This document shows positions 49,501-57,504 of a stretch of 64,000 nucleotides of DNA, piece after piece. Within the stretch, counting starts at the first letter, position 1; each line of letters starts with the position of its first letter. Where the stretch lies: positions 434,001-498,000 of the forward strand of contig NZ_JBPAXY010000004.1 in NCBI RefSeq assembly GCF_050897975.1. The letters are read 5' to 3'. This stretch comes from Pseudooceanicola sp050897975. GTDB lineage: Bacteria > Pseudomonadota > Alphaproteobacteria > Rhodobacterales > Rhodobacteraceae. The notes under the pieces are model-generated. The model saw only the letters and a program-made list of their open reading frames with translations, was not told the origin of the DNA and did no database searches. A program made the position numbers and the translations under genes.

Positions 49501-50056
49501 ATTCCGCTTCCCCTTCTGCGGCGAGGTCGAATACGAGGGCGCCCATCTGGAGCTGCGCCAGGCGCTGGAACCCTGGCATGTGCTGGGCGAGACCGGCGCC
49601 ATCGGCGGCACGGTGCGCTATACCGACAGCTCGACCGAGCGGTTGCAGGTGAAGCTGTCGGGCGCCGACCCCGATCGCTACGCCGTGACCTGCAACGGCC
49701 GCCGCCTGCCGCTGACCAAGACCGGCGAGGCGGGCGTCTCGGTGGCCGGGCTGCGCTACAAGGCCTGGCAGCCGCCCGAGGCGATGCATCCGGTGATCCC
49801 GGTCCATGCGCCGCTGACCCTGGACATCTTCGACACCTGGTCGGGCCGCGCCATCGGCGGCTGTACCTATCACGTCGCCCACCCGGGCGGGCGCAACTAT
49901 GATACCTTCCCGGTGAACGCCAACGAGGCCGAGGCCCGCCGTCTGGCCCGGTTCCAGCCCTTCGGCCACAACCCGGGGGCCTATCTGCCGCCGCAGGAAA
50001 TTTATCATCGCGAATTCCCGATGACCCTTGATCTGCGGCGCGGTCCGGGCATTTAG
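46592..50056 (+). CDS. Transglutaminase-like / DUF2126 amidoligase-like fusion protein
   Basis: The 1154-residue protein has a bacterial transglutaminase N-domain (about residues 5-85) and a transglutaminase core with the full triad C180 (GKGSCRDTSW), H229 (DLHAWAEV) and D245 (GLDPTSG). A large DUF2126 region follows (about 330-1110; begins ADMRLTMGGEPTFVSIDD, includes DGKHTGTGGGNHVVVGGA and LVEFRGFEMPPDPRMS). DUF2126 has been proposed by comparative genomics to be a glutamine-synthetase-fold carboxylate-amine ligase. With the next two genes it forms a conserved set of unknown product. The ATG at 46592 follows AAGG. Cytoplasmic, no signal peptide; a charged Ala/Asp/Gln/Arg linker lies near residues 590-630. 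Function beyond domain chemistry is inference. Confidence 0.9.
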   Translation: MSIKAAIHHLTHYKYDRPVTLGPQIIRLRPAPHSRTRVISHSLKVTPEKHFVNLQQDVYGNWMARYVFPEPVREFKIEVDLVADMSVYNPFDFFVEEVAEVWPFEYPDDIKGDLKVYRKPLRPGKRMKALLASIDRSEQRTVDMLVGLNAHLSNLIGYVIRMEPGVQTPEETLKIGKGSCRDTSWLLIDILRHLGFAARFVSGYLIQLKPDLEALDGPSGTDHDFTDLHAWAEVYLPGAGWIGLDPTSGLLTGESHIPLAATPHYSNAAPIAGGFSSDGAPEVAFDFDMTVTRVAEHPRISKPFSDEAWDALNDLGAKVDEAISAADMRLTMGGEPTFVSIDDFESDEWNTAAVGPMKRGLADGLIRRLRDRFAPGGFLHYGQGKWYPGETLPRWTFSLYWRQDGRPVWKNADLIAKEKDAQELPPEKGAAFLTEMAKALGVGEDCVLPAYEDPAQWILKEAQLPNNVTPENSKLKDAEERNRIARVFERGLTKPSGHVLPIQRWQGRSSSGRWQTELWQFRRGHLFLIPGDSPVGYRMPLDSLPHVPPAQYPYINPADPTVDRGDLPDFDTGALAEEELDAREDGHPTGAEARAEARAAIQARLEGREGAKDQARDQAKDQARASFRPDADHQSRSEQQFVGESVAGSVRTALAVEPRDGRLCVFMPPVTNVEDYLELLTAAEAAAEALDLPVHIEGYAPPHDPRLNVIRVAPDPGVIEVNVHPAANWDECRAITEAVYEEARQTRLGADKFMIDGKHTGTGGGNHVVVGGATTNDSPFLRRPDLLRSLVLHWQRHPAMSYLFSGLFIGPTSQAPRVDEGRADNLYELEIALSQIPAPGQGMQPLPWLTDRLLRNLLTDVTGNTHRAEICIDKLFSPDGPTGRLGLVEFRGFEMPPDPRMSLAQQLLIRALLVRYWNAPMGGEFTRWGTTLHDRFMLPHFVWEDFMDVLGDLRRHGFDFRPDWYVAQQEFRFPFCGEVEYEGAHLELRQALEPWHVLGETGAIGGTVRYTDSSTERLQVKLSGADPDRYAVTCNGRRLPLTKTGEAGVSVAGLRYKAWQPPEAMHPVIPVHAPLTLDIFDTWSGRAIGGCTYHVAHPGGRNYDTFPVNANEAEARRLARFQPFGHNPGAYLPPQEIYHREFPMTLDLRRGPGI

Positions 50057-50058
50057 AA

Positions 50059-50094
50059 GGGCCTGACCCGGGCGATGCCCGTTCGGGCAGGCCC
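50059..50094 (+). terminator. Intercistronic hairpin before the ATP-grasp gene
   Basis: Outer arms GGGCCTG (50059-50065) and CAGGCCC (50088-50094) enclose a second small GGGC/GCCC stem; GTTTCG follows. It starts 2 bases after the upstream stop codon, so it may partly terminate or stabilise the upstream message. Confidence 0.45.
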
Positions 50095-50112
50095 GTTTCG
50101 GGAGGAAAGCGC

Positions 50113-50166
50113 ATGACCTGCCAGCCGCTGACCGGCGCGGGACGGCCAGAAGAGGCCGCCCGATGA
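50113..50166 (+). CDS. 17-codon leader ORF coupled to the ATP-grasp gene
   Basis: A strong GGAGGA Shine-Dalgarno precedes an ATG that opens a 17-residue ORF (MTCQPLTGAGRPEEAAR). Its TGA overlaps the ATG of the ATP-grasp gene (ATGA, 50163-50166). The arrangement is the same as at 16531-16578. The peptide has no known domain, and it may serve only to couple translation. Confidence 0.5.
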   Translation: MTCQPLTGAGRPEEAAR

Positions 50167-52739
50167 CCCCGCCCGCCTCCGGGCCGGGCGGCGGCGGCGC
50201 GTCCGGACCTTCGCATGGTCAGAGCCAGAGTCAGGGCCAGGGCCAAAGTCAGACGCAGGGGCCGGGCAATGGACCCGCGCCGATGCAGACCCAGACGCCG
50301 ACGGGGCCGGGGGCACCCGCGCCCGAAGCTGCCGCCGCAGCGCCCGCCGCCCCTGCCGATCCGCTGGCCGCGCTGCTGGCCGATTACACGCCGCTGAAGG
50401 GCGTGCCGGATGAGCTTCTGGACCGAAACGGCGCCGTGCGCCCGGTCTGGAAGGGCTTTCTGGATCAGCTGGCCGCCCTGCCGCGCGAAGAGCTGGACCT
50501 GGCCTGCCTGCGCGGCAGCCAATACCTGAGCGACGCGGGCGTCTTCTTTCGCCACTATGGCCCCGACAGCCAGGAAGAGCGCGAATGGCCCCTGGCCCAT
50601 CTGCCGCTGCTGATCGCGCAGCAGGAATGGGACGGCATCGCCGCCGGGCTGGTGGAGCGGGCCGATCTGCTGGAACGGATCATGGCCGACCTTTACGGCG
50701 CCAACCAGCTGGTGGCGGATGGCTTGCTGCCGGCCGAGCTGCTGGCCTCCAGCCCCGAATGGCTGCGCCCGCTGGTCGGCGTGACCCCGCGCGACGGTCA
50801 TTACCTGCATATGCTGGCCTTCGACATCGGGCGCGGCCCCGAGGGGCAGTGGTGGGTACTGGGCGACCGCGCCCAGGCACCCTCGGGCGCGGGTTTCGCG
50901 CTGGAAACCCGCATGGCCACCGCGCGCAGCTTTCCGGGGCTGATGAGCCAGGCCAACGTGGCCCGCCTGGCCGGGTTCTTTCGCGGCTTCCGCGATGCCC
51001 TGCTGGCCCTGCGCGCCGAAGAGGACAGCCGGGTGGCGATCCTGACCCCGGGGCCGCTGACCGATACCTATTTCGAACATGCCTATATCGCCCGCTACCT
51101 GGGCTTCCTGCTGGTGCAGGGCGAAGACCTGGTGGTGCGCGACGGGCGGCTGATGGTGCATACGGTGGGCGGGCTGCGGCCGATCTCGGTGCTGTGGCGG
51201 CGGCTGGACAGCGCCTGGCTGGACCCGTTGGAGCTGAACGAGGACAGCCAGATCGGCACGCCCGGCATCCTGTCGGCCCTGCGCGCGGGCCAGCTGAGCA
51301 TGGTCAATGCGCCGGGCTCGGGCGTGCTGGAGGCGCGGGCGCTGATGGCCTTTATCCCCGCCATTGCCCGGCGCCTTCTGGGGCGCGAGCTGAAGCTGCC
51401 CAATATCGCCACCTGGTGGTGCGGCTCGGCGGCGGCGCGCGACTATGTCACCGCCAATGCGGCGCGGATGACCATCGACCGCGCCCTGTCGACCAGCCTG
51501 CCCTTTGACCATTCCCCGGATGTTGTGATCGGCGGCAAGCGCGCCGATGGCCAGCCTTTCGATCCGGCGATGATTCAGCACCAGGCGGGGGCGCTGGCGG
51601 CGCAGCAGATCGTGTCGCTGTCCACCGCGCCCGCGCTGGACGAGGGGCGGCTGGTGGCGCGGCCCTTCTCGATGCGGGTGATCCTGGCGCGCACCGCCCA
51701 AGGGTGGCAGGTGATGCCCGGTGGCTTCGCCCGCATCGGCCATTCCGATGTCTCGGCCGATATCTCGGTGCAGCGTGGCGGCTCGGTCTGCGATGTCTGG
51801 GTGGTGGGCCCAGAGGCGCGCCCCGATGACACCTTGCTGGCGGGTACCACCGGCGCGCGCCCCTCGCTGCCGCAGCTGGCGGCGCTGCCGACGCGGGCGG
51901 CTGACAACCTCTTCTGGCTGGGCCGTTATTCGGAACGGGTGGAACAGAAGATCCGCCTGCAACGGGCCTATCACCTGCGCCTGGCCGAAAGCGGCCGCGA
52001 TGACCTGCCGCTGGTGCAATACCTGGCGCAATACCTGGCCGGGCAGGGGGTGGACGCCAGCCAGCCCTTCCCACCGGGGCTGATGGCGGATCTGGACGCG
52101 GCCATGGGCTCGGCCGGGCGGATCCGCGACCGCTTTTCCACCGATGGCTGGAACGCCCTGACCGACCTGCGCCGCACCGCCGGGCGCCTGGCGCCCCGGC
52201 TGAAGCCCGGCGATGACGCTGCGCGCGCCCTGTCGGTGCTGCTGCGCAAGATCTCGGGCTTCTCGGGGCTGGTGCACGAGAACATGTATCACGCCACCGG
52301 CTGGCGCTTCCTGTCGCTGGGCCGCGCGATCGAACGCGCCTGGTCCACCGCCGCCATGCTGGTGGGATTCGCCCAGCCCGACACGCCGCACGGCACCTAT
52401 GAGATCGCGATCGAGGCGGGCGACGCGGTGATGACCCACCGGATGCGCTTTTCCGCCGCCTTCACCCGCGAGACGGTGCTGGATCTGCTGCTGCTGGACG
52501 AGGCCTATCCGCGCTCGGTCCTGGCACAGCTGGATGACATCCTGGGCCATCTCGACTGGCTGGAAAAGCTGACCCATGACCTGTCGGGCAAGCCCACGCC
52601 GATCCGCGCCGAGGTGATGAAGCTGCGCACCGAACTGGCCACCTCTCCGGCCGAGGCGATCACCAGCGCCCGGCTGATCGAGATTTCCAACGCCACGGCG
52701 GCCTTCTCGGGTCTGCTGGCCGACACCTACCTGAGGTAG
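50163..52739 (+). CDS. Circularly permuted ATP-grasp / alpha-E fusion protein
   Basis: The 858-residue protein starts with a low-complexity Gln/Ser/Gly then Pro/Ala segment (about residues 8-68). A circularly permuted ATP-grasp domain (DUF404/DUF407 type, about 75-560) follows, with SDAGVFFRHYGPDSQEERE and RPISVLWRRLDSAWLDPLEL. An all-helical alpha-E domain (DUF403, about 575-855) then contains ADNLFWLGRYSERVEQKIRL. In many bacteria these are two separate genes; here they are fused. ATP-grasp enzymes join a carboxylate to an amine using ATP, so with its neighbours it suggests peptide synthesis or protein tagging. GAAGAGG lies 7 bases before the ATG. The transglutaminase gene follows after 2 bases. 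Confidence 0.9.
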   Translation: MTPPASGPGGGGASGPSHGQSQSQGQGQSQTQGPGNGPAPMQTQTPTGPGAPAPEAAAAAPAAPADPLAALLADYTPLKGVPDELLDRNGAVRPVWKGFLDQLAALPREELDLACLRGSQYLSDAGVFFRHYGPDSQEEREWPLAHLPLLIAQQEWDGIAAGLVERADLLERIMADLYGANQLVADGLLPAELLASSPEWLRPLVGVTPRDGHYLHMLAFDIGRGPEGQWWVLGDRAQAPSGAGFALETRMATARSFPGLMSQANVARLAGFFRGFRDALLALRAEEDSRVAILTPGPLTDTYFEHAYIARYLGFLLVQGEDLVVRDGRLMVHTVGGLRPISVLWRRLDSAWLDPLELNEDSQIGTPGILSALRAGQLSMVNAPGSGVLEARALMAFIPAIARRLLGRELKLPNIATWWCGSAAARDYVTANAARMTIDRALSTSLPFDHSPDVVIGGKRADGQPFDPAMIQHQAGALAAQQIVSLSTAPALDEGRLVARPFSMRVILARTAQGWQVMPGGFARIGHSDVSADISVQRGGSVCDVWVVGPEARPDDTLLAGTTGARPSLPQLAALPTRAADNLFWLGRYSERVEQKIRLQRAYHLRLAESGRDDLPLVQYLAQYLAGQGVDASQPFPPGLMADLDAAMGSAGRIRDRFSTDGWNALTDLRRTAGRLAPRLKPGDDAARALSVLLRKISGFSGLVHENMYHATGWRFLSLGRAIERAWSTAAMLVGFAQPDTPHGTYEIAIEAGDAVMTHRMRFSAAFTRETVLDLLLLDEAYPRSVLAQLDDILGHLDWLEKLTHDLSGKPTPIRAEVMKLRTELATSPAEAITSARLIEISNATAAFSGLLADTYLR

Positions 52740-52741
52740 CG

Positions 52742-53617
52742 ATGCTCTATTCGGTCCGCCTGCGCATCCACTATCAATACGACAGCCCCGCCGATGTGGG
52801 CCGCCACCTGCTGCGCCTGACGCCGCCCTCGATCCCCGGCGTGCAGCAGGTGCAAGAGGCCCGGCTGACCTGCCGACCGCTGGCGGCCGAACAGCTGACC
52901 CGGCGGGATTTCTTCGGCAATATCTGCACCGAGGTCGCCTATCGCGACCCGCTGCCCGAGACCGAGTTCCTGATGGAGGCAAGGGTCGAGCGGCTGGAGG
53001 TGGAACCGGGTCTTGATGTCTCGCCCGACCGGGGCCAGTTCCTGCGCGAGATCGCGGCCCAGCCCTCGGTTCTGGGCGAGGCGCCGCAGACCTATCTGCC
53101 CGCCTCGCCCCGGGTGCCCGCCAATGCCCAGATCGCCGCCTGGGCCGAGGCCGCCGCGCGCGCCGCCGACACCGCCTTTGGCGCCGCCATGGCGGTGACC
53201 CGGGCGCTGCACCGCGACATGACCTTCGACCCCACGGCGACCATGGTCGACACGCCCCTGGATCAGGCCTTCGCGCAGCGGCGCGGGGTCTGTCAGGACT
53301 ACACCCATATCCAGATCTGCGCCCTGCGGTCGCTGGGCATTCCGGCGGGCTATGTCTCGGGCTTTCTGCGCACCCTGCCGCCCGAGGGCCAACCGCGCCT
53401 GGAAGGGGCCGATGCGATGCACGCCTGGGTGCGGGCCTGGTGCGGCCAGGATATGGGCTGGGTCGAGTTCGACCCCACCAACGACATGCTGGCGGGCCGC
53501 GATCATATCGTCATCGCGCGTGGACGGGATTACTTCGACGTGGCGCCGGTGAAGGGCTCCATGCGGCTGGCAGGCGGGCAGCGGACCAGCCAGGGCGTGG
53601 ACGTGGTGGCGATCTAG
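52742..53617 (+). CDS. Transglutaminase-like cysteine protease/transferase
   Basis: The 291-residue protein has an N-terminal transglutaminase N-domain (YSVRLRIHYQYDSPADVGRH) and a transglutaminase core with triad C184 (RRGVCQDYTHIQI), H227 (ADAMHAWVRAW) and D244 (WVEFDPTND). Cytoplasmic. In this gene set it could cleave or cross-link the product of the ligases, an inference from conserved association. It begins 2 bases after the ATP-grasp/alpha-E stop, and its TAG sits in a hairpin shared with the convergent tlpA-like gene. Confidence 0.92.
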   Translation: MLYSVRLRIHYQYDSPADVGRHLLRLTPPSIPGVQQVQEARLTCRPLAAEQLTRRDFFGNICTEVAYRDPLPETEFLMEARVERLEVEPGLDVSPDRGQFLREIAAQPSVLGEAPQTYLPASPRVPANAQIAAWAEAAARAADTAFGAAMAVTRALHRDMTFDPTATMVDTPLDQAFAQRRGVCQDYTHIQICALRSLGIPAGYVSGFLRTLPPEGQPRLEGADAMHAWVRAWCGQDMGWVEFDPTNDMLAGRDHIVIARGRDYFDVAPVKGSMRLAGGQRTSQGVDVVAI

Positions 53618-53631
53618 GCCGGGCGGCCTAG
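53614..53631. terminator. Bidirectional hairpin spanning two convergent stop codons
   Basis: CTAGGCC-GGGC-GGCCTAG is a perfect 7-bp palindrome whose arms contain both TAG stop codons (53615-53617 plus strand, 53628-53630 minus strand). It can form a hairpin in either transcript; no T-run. Confidence 0.5.
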
Positions 53632-54200
53632 TTGCCGCCTTCGGCCATGAAGGCGTCATAGACCGCCTGGGCTTCGGGGGCGTTCCAGTCGGCGCCGCCC
53701 ACCAGGCGGGCCACCTCGCGCCCCTCGGGGTCCACCAGCAGCGTCACCGGCAGGCCGAAGACGGCGGCGGCGCGGGCCTGGGCGCTGCGCGGGTCGCGGT
53801 ACTGGGGCAGGGTGGCGGCCTCGGCCTCGGTCAGGAACTGCGCCACCTTTTCGGGGGCGTTCGGCCCCGAGGCCAGGGTGACCACGGCGAAATCCGCGCC
53901 GTCGCGGGCCTGCTGCAAGGCGGCCAGGGTGGGCATCTCTTCGCGGCAGGGGGCGCACCAGACGGCCCAGAAGTTCAGCACCACCCATTTGCCCGCGTAA
54001 TCCGCCAGGCTGACCGCGCTGCCGTCGACATCGAGCCATTGCAGGCTGCTGTCCAACGCCTTGGGCGCCTCCAGCACCTGAAGCTTGCGCATCTCGCCGG
54101 TCAGCAGCTCTTCGATGCCTTCCGGGGCAGCCAGGGCCGGGCGGGCGATTGCGCCCAGCATCAGCGACGTATAAACCAGCGCGGACAGCAGTTTTCTCAT
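53628..54200 (-). CDS. TlpA-like thiol:disulfide oxidoreductase
   Basis: The 190-residue protein has an export signal or membrane anchor (LSALVYTSLMLGAIARPALAA) and a thioredoxin fold with the active site NFWAVWCAPCREEMPTLAAL (C82, C85, a CxPC motif of TlpA/ResA type). It probably keeps periplasmic cysteines reduced, for example in cytochrome c maturation. The ATG at 54200 follows GGAGGA. It is transcribed divergently from argH with only 19 bases between the start codons, the usual order in Rhodobacterales. Confidence 0.88.
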   Translation of the reverse strand: MRKLLSALVYTSLMLGAIARPALAAPEGIEELLTGEMRKLQVLEAPKALDSSLQWLDVDGSAVSLADYAGKWVVLNFWAVWCAPCREEMPTLAALQQARDGADFAVVTLASGPNAPEKVAQFLTEAEAATLPQYRDPRSAQARAAAVFGLPVTLLVDPEGREVARLVGGADWNAPEAQAVYDAFMAEGGN

Positions 54201-54219
54201 TCTTCCTCCGAGGGTCCCG

Positions 54220-55611
54220 ATGACCGATAGCCAAGCGAACCAGATGTGGGGCGGCCGTTTCGCCGAAGGCCCCGATGCGATCATGGAGGCAATCAACGCC
54301 TCGATCGGTTTCGACCAACGTCTCGCCCGTCAGGATATCGAGGGCTCGCGCGCCCATGCGGCCATGCTGGCCGCCCAGGGCATCATTACGGATAAAGACG
54401 CCGAGGCGATCCGTGAAGGCCTGCTCACGGTCTTGTCAGAGATCGAAGGCGGCACCTTCCAGTTCTCGACCGCGCTGGAAGACATCCACATGAACGTCGA
54501 GGCCCGCCTGAAAGAGGTGATCGGCGAGCCTGCGGGCCGTTTGCACACCGGGCGCAGCCGAAATGACCAGGTTGCGACCGATTTCCGTCTCTGGGTCCGG
54601 GATCAGGCCGATGCGGCCATCGGTGGCCTTCAGGCGCTGATCCGCGCGCTTCTGACGCAGGCCGAAGAGGGCGCCGATTGGGTCATGCCCGGCTTCACCC
54701 ACCTGCAAACGGCGCAGCCCGTCACCTGGGGCCACCACATGATGGCCTATGTCGAGATGTTCTCGCGCGACCTGGGCCGCTTCACCGATGCCCGCGCGCG
54801 GATGAACGAATCCCCCCTGGGCGCCGCCGCGCTGGCCGGCACCTCCTTCCCGCTGGACCGGCAGATGACGGCAGAGGCCCTGGGCTTTGACCGGCCCTGC
54901 GCCAACTCGCTGGACGCCGTCAGCGACCGCGATTTCGCGCTGGAGTTCCTGGGCGCCGCCTCGATCTGCGCCATGCATCTGTCGCGCTTCGCCGAAGAGC
55001 TGGTGATCTGGTCCTCGGCCCAGTTCCGCTTCGTCGCGCTGTCCGATCGCTTCTCGACCGGCTCGTCGATCATGCCGCAGAAGAAGAACCCCGATGCGGC
55101 GGAGCTGATCCGCGCCAAGATCGGCCGGATCTTCGGTGCCAACGTGGCGCTGATGACGGTGATGAAGGGGCTGCCGCTGGCCTATTCCAAGGACATGCAG
55201 GAAGACAAGGAACAGGTCTTCGACGCCGCCGACAACCTGATGCTGGCCCTGGCCGCCATGACCGGCATGGTCGCCGACATGAAGGCCAATGTCCCCGCGC
55301 TGGAGGCCGCCGCGGGCGCGGGCTTCTCGACCGCAACCGACCTGGCCGACTGGCTGGTGCGGGTGCTGGGGATGCCCTTCCGCGATGCGCACCATGTGAC
55401 CGGCTCGCTGGTGGCCATGGCAGAGGGCAAGGGCTGTGACCTGCCCGACCTGACCCTGGCGCAGATGCAAGAGGTCGAGCCGCGCATCACCGAAGAGGTC
55501 TTTGGCGTTCTGGGGGTGCACAATTCCGTGGCCTCTCGTATGTCTTACGGGGGCACGGCGCCCCAACGGGTTCGCGAACAGGTGGCGGCATGGAAAGCAA
55601 AGCTGGGTTGA
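54220..55611 (+). CDS. argH: Argininosuccinate lyase
   Basis: The 463-residue enzyme of the aspartase/fumarase superfamily carries the signature GSSIMPQKKNPD, the opening MWGGRFAEGPD and the conserved THLQTAQPVTWGHH (with the catalytic His of the T-H pair). It cleaves argininosuccinate to arginine and fumarate, the last step of arginine synthesis. Normal length (about 460). GAGG precedes the ATG. The 3' end overlaps the next small gene by 22 bases. Confidence 0.97.
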   Translation: MTDSQANQMWGGRFAEGPDAIMEAINASIGFDQRLARQDIEGSRAHAAMLAAQGIITDKDAEAIREGLLTVLSEIEGGTFQFSTALEDIHMNVEARLKEVIGEPAGRLHTGRSRNDQVATDFRLWVRDQADAAIGGLQALIRALLTQAEEGADWVMPGFTHLQTAQPVTWGHHMMAYVEMFSRDLGRFTDARARMNESPLGAAALAGTSFPLDRQMTAEALGFDRPCANSLDAVSDRDFALEFLGAASICAMHLSRFAEELVIWSSAQFRFVALSDRFSTGSSIMPQKKNPDAAELIRAKIGRIFGANVALMTVMKGLPLAYSKDMQEDKEQVFDAADNLMLALAAMTGMVADMKANVPALEAAAGAGFSTATDLADWLVRVLGMPFRDAHHVTGSLVAMAEGKGCDLPDLTLAQMQEVEPRITEEVFGVLGVHNSVASRMSYGGTAPQRVREQVAAWKAKLG

Positions 55612-55787
55612 AACGGATCGCGGCCGTCGCGCTGGTGGCATTGCTGGCGGGCTGCGGCGTGGATGGCGCGCCGGTGGCCCCCGGCGGGGCCGAGCGCGCG
55701 CCCTCTGGGGTCGATCGCAGCGATATGGGCATCAACGGCATCGGCGGCTCTGGCGAGACGCTGTATGGTTCGGAAACCGAGGTCTGA
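55590..55787 (+). CDS. Small lipoprotein downstream of argH
   Basis: The 65-residue protein has a lipobox-terminated signal peptide (RIAAVALVALLAGC, lipid anchor C22), then a short Gly/Pro/Ala-rich mature part containing GINGIGGSGETLYGSE. It is a type II signal-peptide lipoprotein too small for a fold. It overlaps the end of argH and is followed after 5 bases by the next gene, so it is co-expressed. Similar tiny lipoproteins follow argH in related genomes; function unknown. Confidence 0.75.
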   Translation: MESKAGLKRIAAVALVALLAGCGVDGAPVAPGGAERAPSGVDRSDMGINGIGGSGETLYGSETEV

Positions 55788-55792
55788 GGCCC

Positions 55793-56107
55793 GTGTCGCC
55801 CCTGCGTCTTGCCTTCCTGGCCCTGGCCGTTTGGGGCACGCTGCACCCGCTGGGGCTGATCTTCGCCTGGTTCGCCGAGAATGGCGTCAGCCTGACCGGG
55901 CTGGTCGCCGCCTGGCGGGCCGGATGGGCGCCCGCCGCGCTGTTCTGGGATCTGGTGATCTCTGCCCTGGCGCTGAGCCTGTGGATCGTCACCGACTGCC
56001 GGGCCCGCGGCGACCGTCTGGGCCTTGTGGCGATCCCGGCCACCTTCTGCATCGGGGTCAGCTGCGGCCTGCCTCTCTATCTTTTCCTGCGTGCGCGCAA
56101 CGTGTAA
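55793..56107 (+). CDS. Small three-helix membrane protein (DUF2834-like)
   Basis: The 104-residue protein has three hydrophobic helices (LAFLALAVWGTLHPLG, AALFWDLVISALALSLWIV, GLVAIPATFCIGVSCGLPLY) with a DUF2834-like pattern. It starts at GTG 55793 with GAGG just before it, 5 bases after the lipoprotein stop. The function of this group is unknown. It belongs to the argH-lysA run. Confidence 0.7.
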   Translation: MSPLRLAFLALAVWGTLHPLGLIFAWFAENGVSLTGLVAAWRAGWAPAALFWDLVISALALSLWIVTDCRARGDRLGLVAIPATFCIGVSCGLPLYLFLRARNV

Positions 56108-56205
56108 GGCGGGCAACGACGCGCCGCCCGGCGGGCGCTCCTCTGCCCTGACGGGCGTCCTCGCAACCGTGCCCCTTCGGCGGACAGGCTTTCAGGAGAC
56201 AGGCC

Positions 56206-57471
56206 ATGGATCATTTTCTTTACCGTGACGGCGCCCTCTACGCCGAGGATGTCCCCGTGGCCGAGATCGCGGCCCAGGTGGGCACGCCCTGCTACATCTA
56301 TTCCACCGCGACGCTGGAACGGCATTTCCGCCTGTTCGACGAGGCCCTGACGGGGATGGACCACCTGGTCTGCTACGCGATGAAGGCCGCCTCGAACCAG
56401 GCGATCCTGCGTATCATGGCCGATCTGGGCGCCGGGATGGACGTGGTCTCGGGCGGCGAATACGCCCGTGCCAAGGCGGCGGGCGTGCCGGGCGACAAGA
56501 TCGTCTTTTCCGGCGTCGGCAAGACCCGGGACGAGATGCGCGCGGCCCTGACCGGCGGGGTGCGGCAGTTCAACCTGGAATCAGAGCCCGAGATGGAGGT
56601 GCTGAACGAGGTTGCCCTGTCCCTGGGCGTCGTGGCCCCCGTCACCGTGCGGGTGAACCCCGACGTGGACGCCAAGACCCACGCCAAGATCGCCACCGGC
56701 AAATCCGAGAACAAGTTCGGCATCCCGATCACCCGCGCCCGCGAAGTCTATGCGCGCATCGCGCAGCTGCCCGGCCTGAAGGCCGTTGGCATCGACGTGC
56801 ATATCGGCAGCCAGCTGACTGATCTGGAGCCCTACCGCGCCGCCTTCACCAAGGTGAAGGAACTGACCGAGGCCCTGCGCGCCGATGGCCACGACATCGT
56901 CCGCCTCGACCTGGGCGGCGGCCTGGGCATTCCCTACGAGCGCGGCAATACCGCCCCGCCGCTGCCCGTCGAATACGGCGCCCTGGTGCGCGAGGTGCTG
57001 GGCGACACCGGCTGCGAGATCGAGATCGAGCCGGGCCGGCTGATCGCGGGCAACGCAGGCATCATGCTGTCCGAAGTGATCTACGTGAAACACGGCGAGG
57101 GCCGGGATTTCCTGATCATCGACGGTGCCATGAACGACCTGATCCGCCCCGCCATGTACGAGGCGCATCATGACATCGTGCCGGTGATCGAACCGGCGCC
57201 CGGCGCCGAACAGACCCCCTATGACATCGTCGGCCCGGTCTGCGAATCCGGCGACACCTTCGCCAAGGGCCGCAACATGCCCAAGCTGGCGGCGGGCGAT
57301 CTGGTGGCCTTCCGCTCTGCGGGCGCCTATGGCGCGGTTATGTCGAGCGAGTACAACACCCGTCCCCTGATCCCCGAAGTGCTGGTCAAGGGGGATCAAT
57401 TCGCCGTCATCCGCAAAAGACCCTCCTTTGAGGAGATCATTAACCGCGATACGCTACCCGAGTGGATGTAG
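56206..57471 (+). CDS. lysA: Diaminopimelate decarboxylase
   Basis: The 421-residue PLP-dependent fold III decarboxylase has the PLP lysine K60 in VCYAMKAASN, the phosphate-binding glycine loop LDLGGGLGIPY, and the substrate and second-subunit motif VCESGDTFAKGR. It makes lysine from meso-diaminopimelate. Length is standard. Shine-Dalgarno AGGAGA is 7 bases before the ATG. Confidence 0.97.
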   Translation: MDHFLYRDGALYAEDVPVAEIAAQVGTPCYIYSTATLERHFRLFDEALTGMDHLVCYAMKAASNQAILRIMADLGAGMDVVSGGEYARAKAAGVPGDKIVFSGVGKTRDEMRAALTGGVRQFNLESEPEMEVLNEVALSLGVVAPVTVRVNPDVDAKTHAKIATGKSENKFGIPITRAREVYARIAQLPGLKAVGIDVHIGSQLTDLEPYRAAFTKVKELTEALRADGHDIVRLDLGGGLGIPYERGNTAPPLPVEYGALVREVLGDTGCEIEIEPGRLIAGNAGIMLSEVIYVKHGEGRDFLIIDGAMNDLIRPAMYEAHHDIVPVIEPAPGAEQTPYDIVGPVCESGDTFAKGRNMPKLAAGDLVAFRSAGAYGAVMSSEYNTRPLIPEVLVKGDQFAVIRKRPSFEEIINRDTLPEWM

Positions 57472-57504
57472 CGCGATCCCCGCGCTGCCCCCTCGGGACG
57501 GAGC

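Noticed and set aside
46571..52982. Minus-strand open frames of about 1145 and 1184 codons over the DUF2126 and ATP-grasp genes
   Set aside because: The sense strand has clear catalytic motifs; the antisense translations show only low-complexity His/Gln/Arg-rich sequence.
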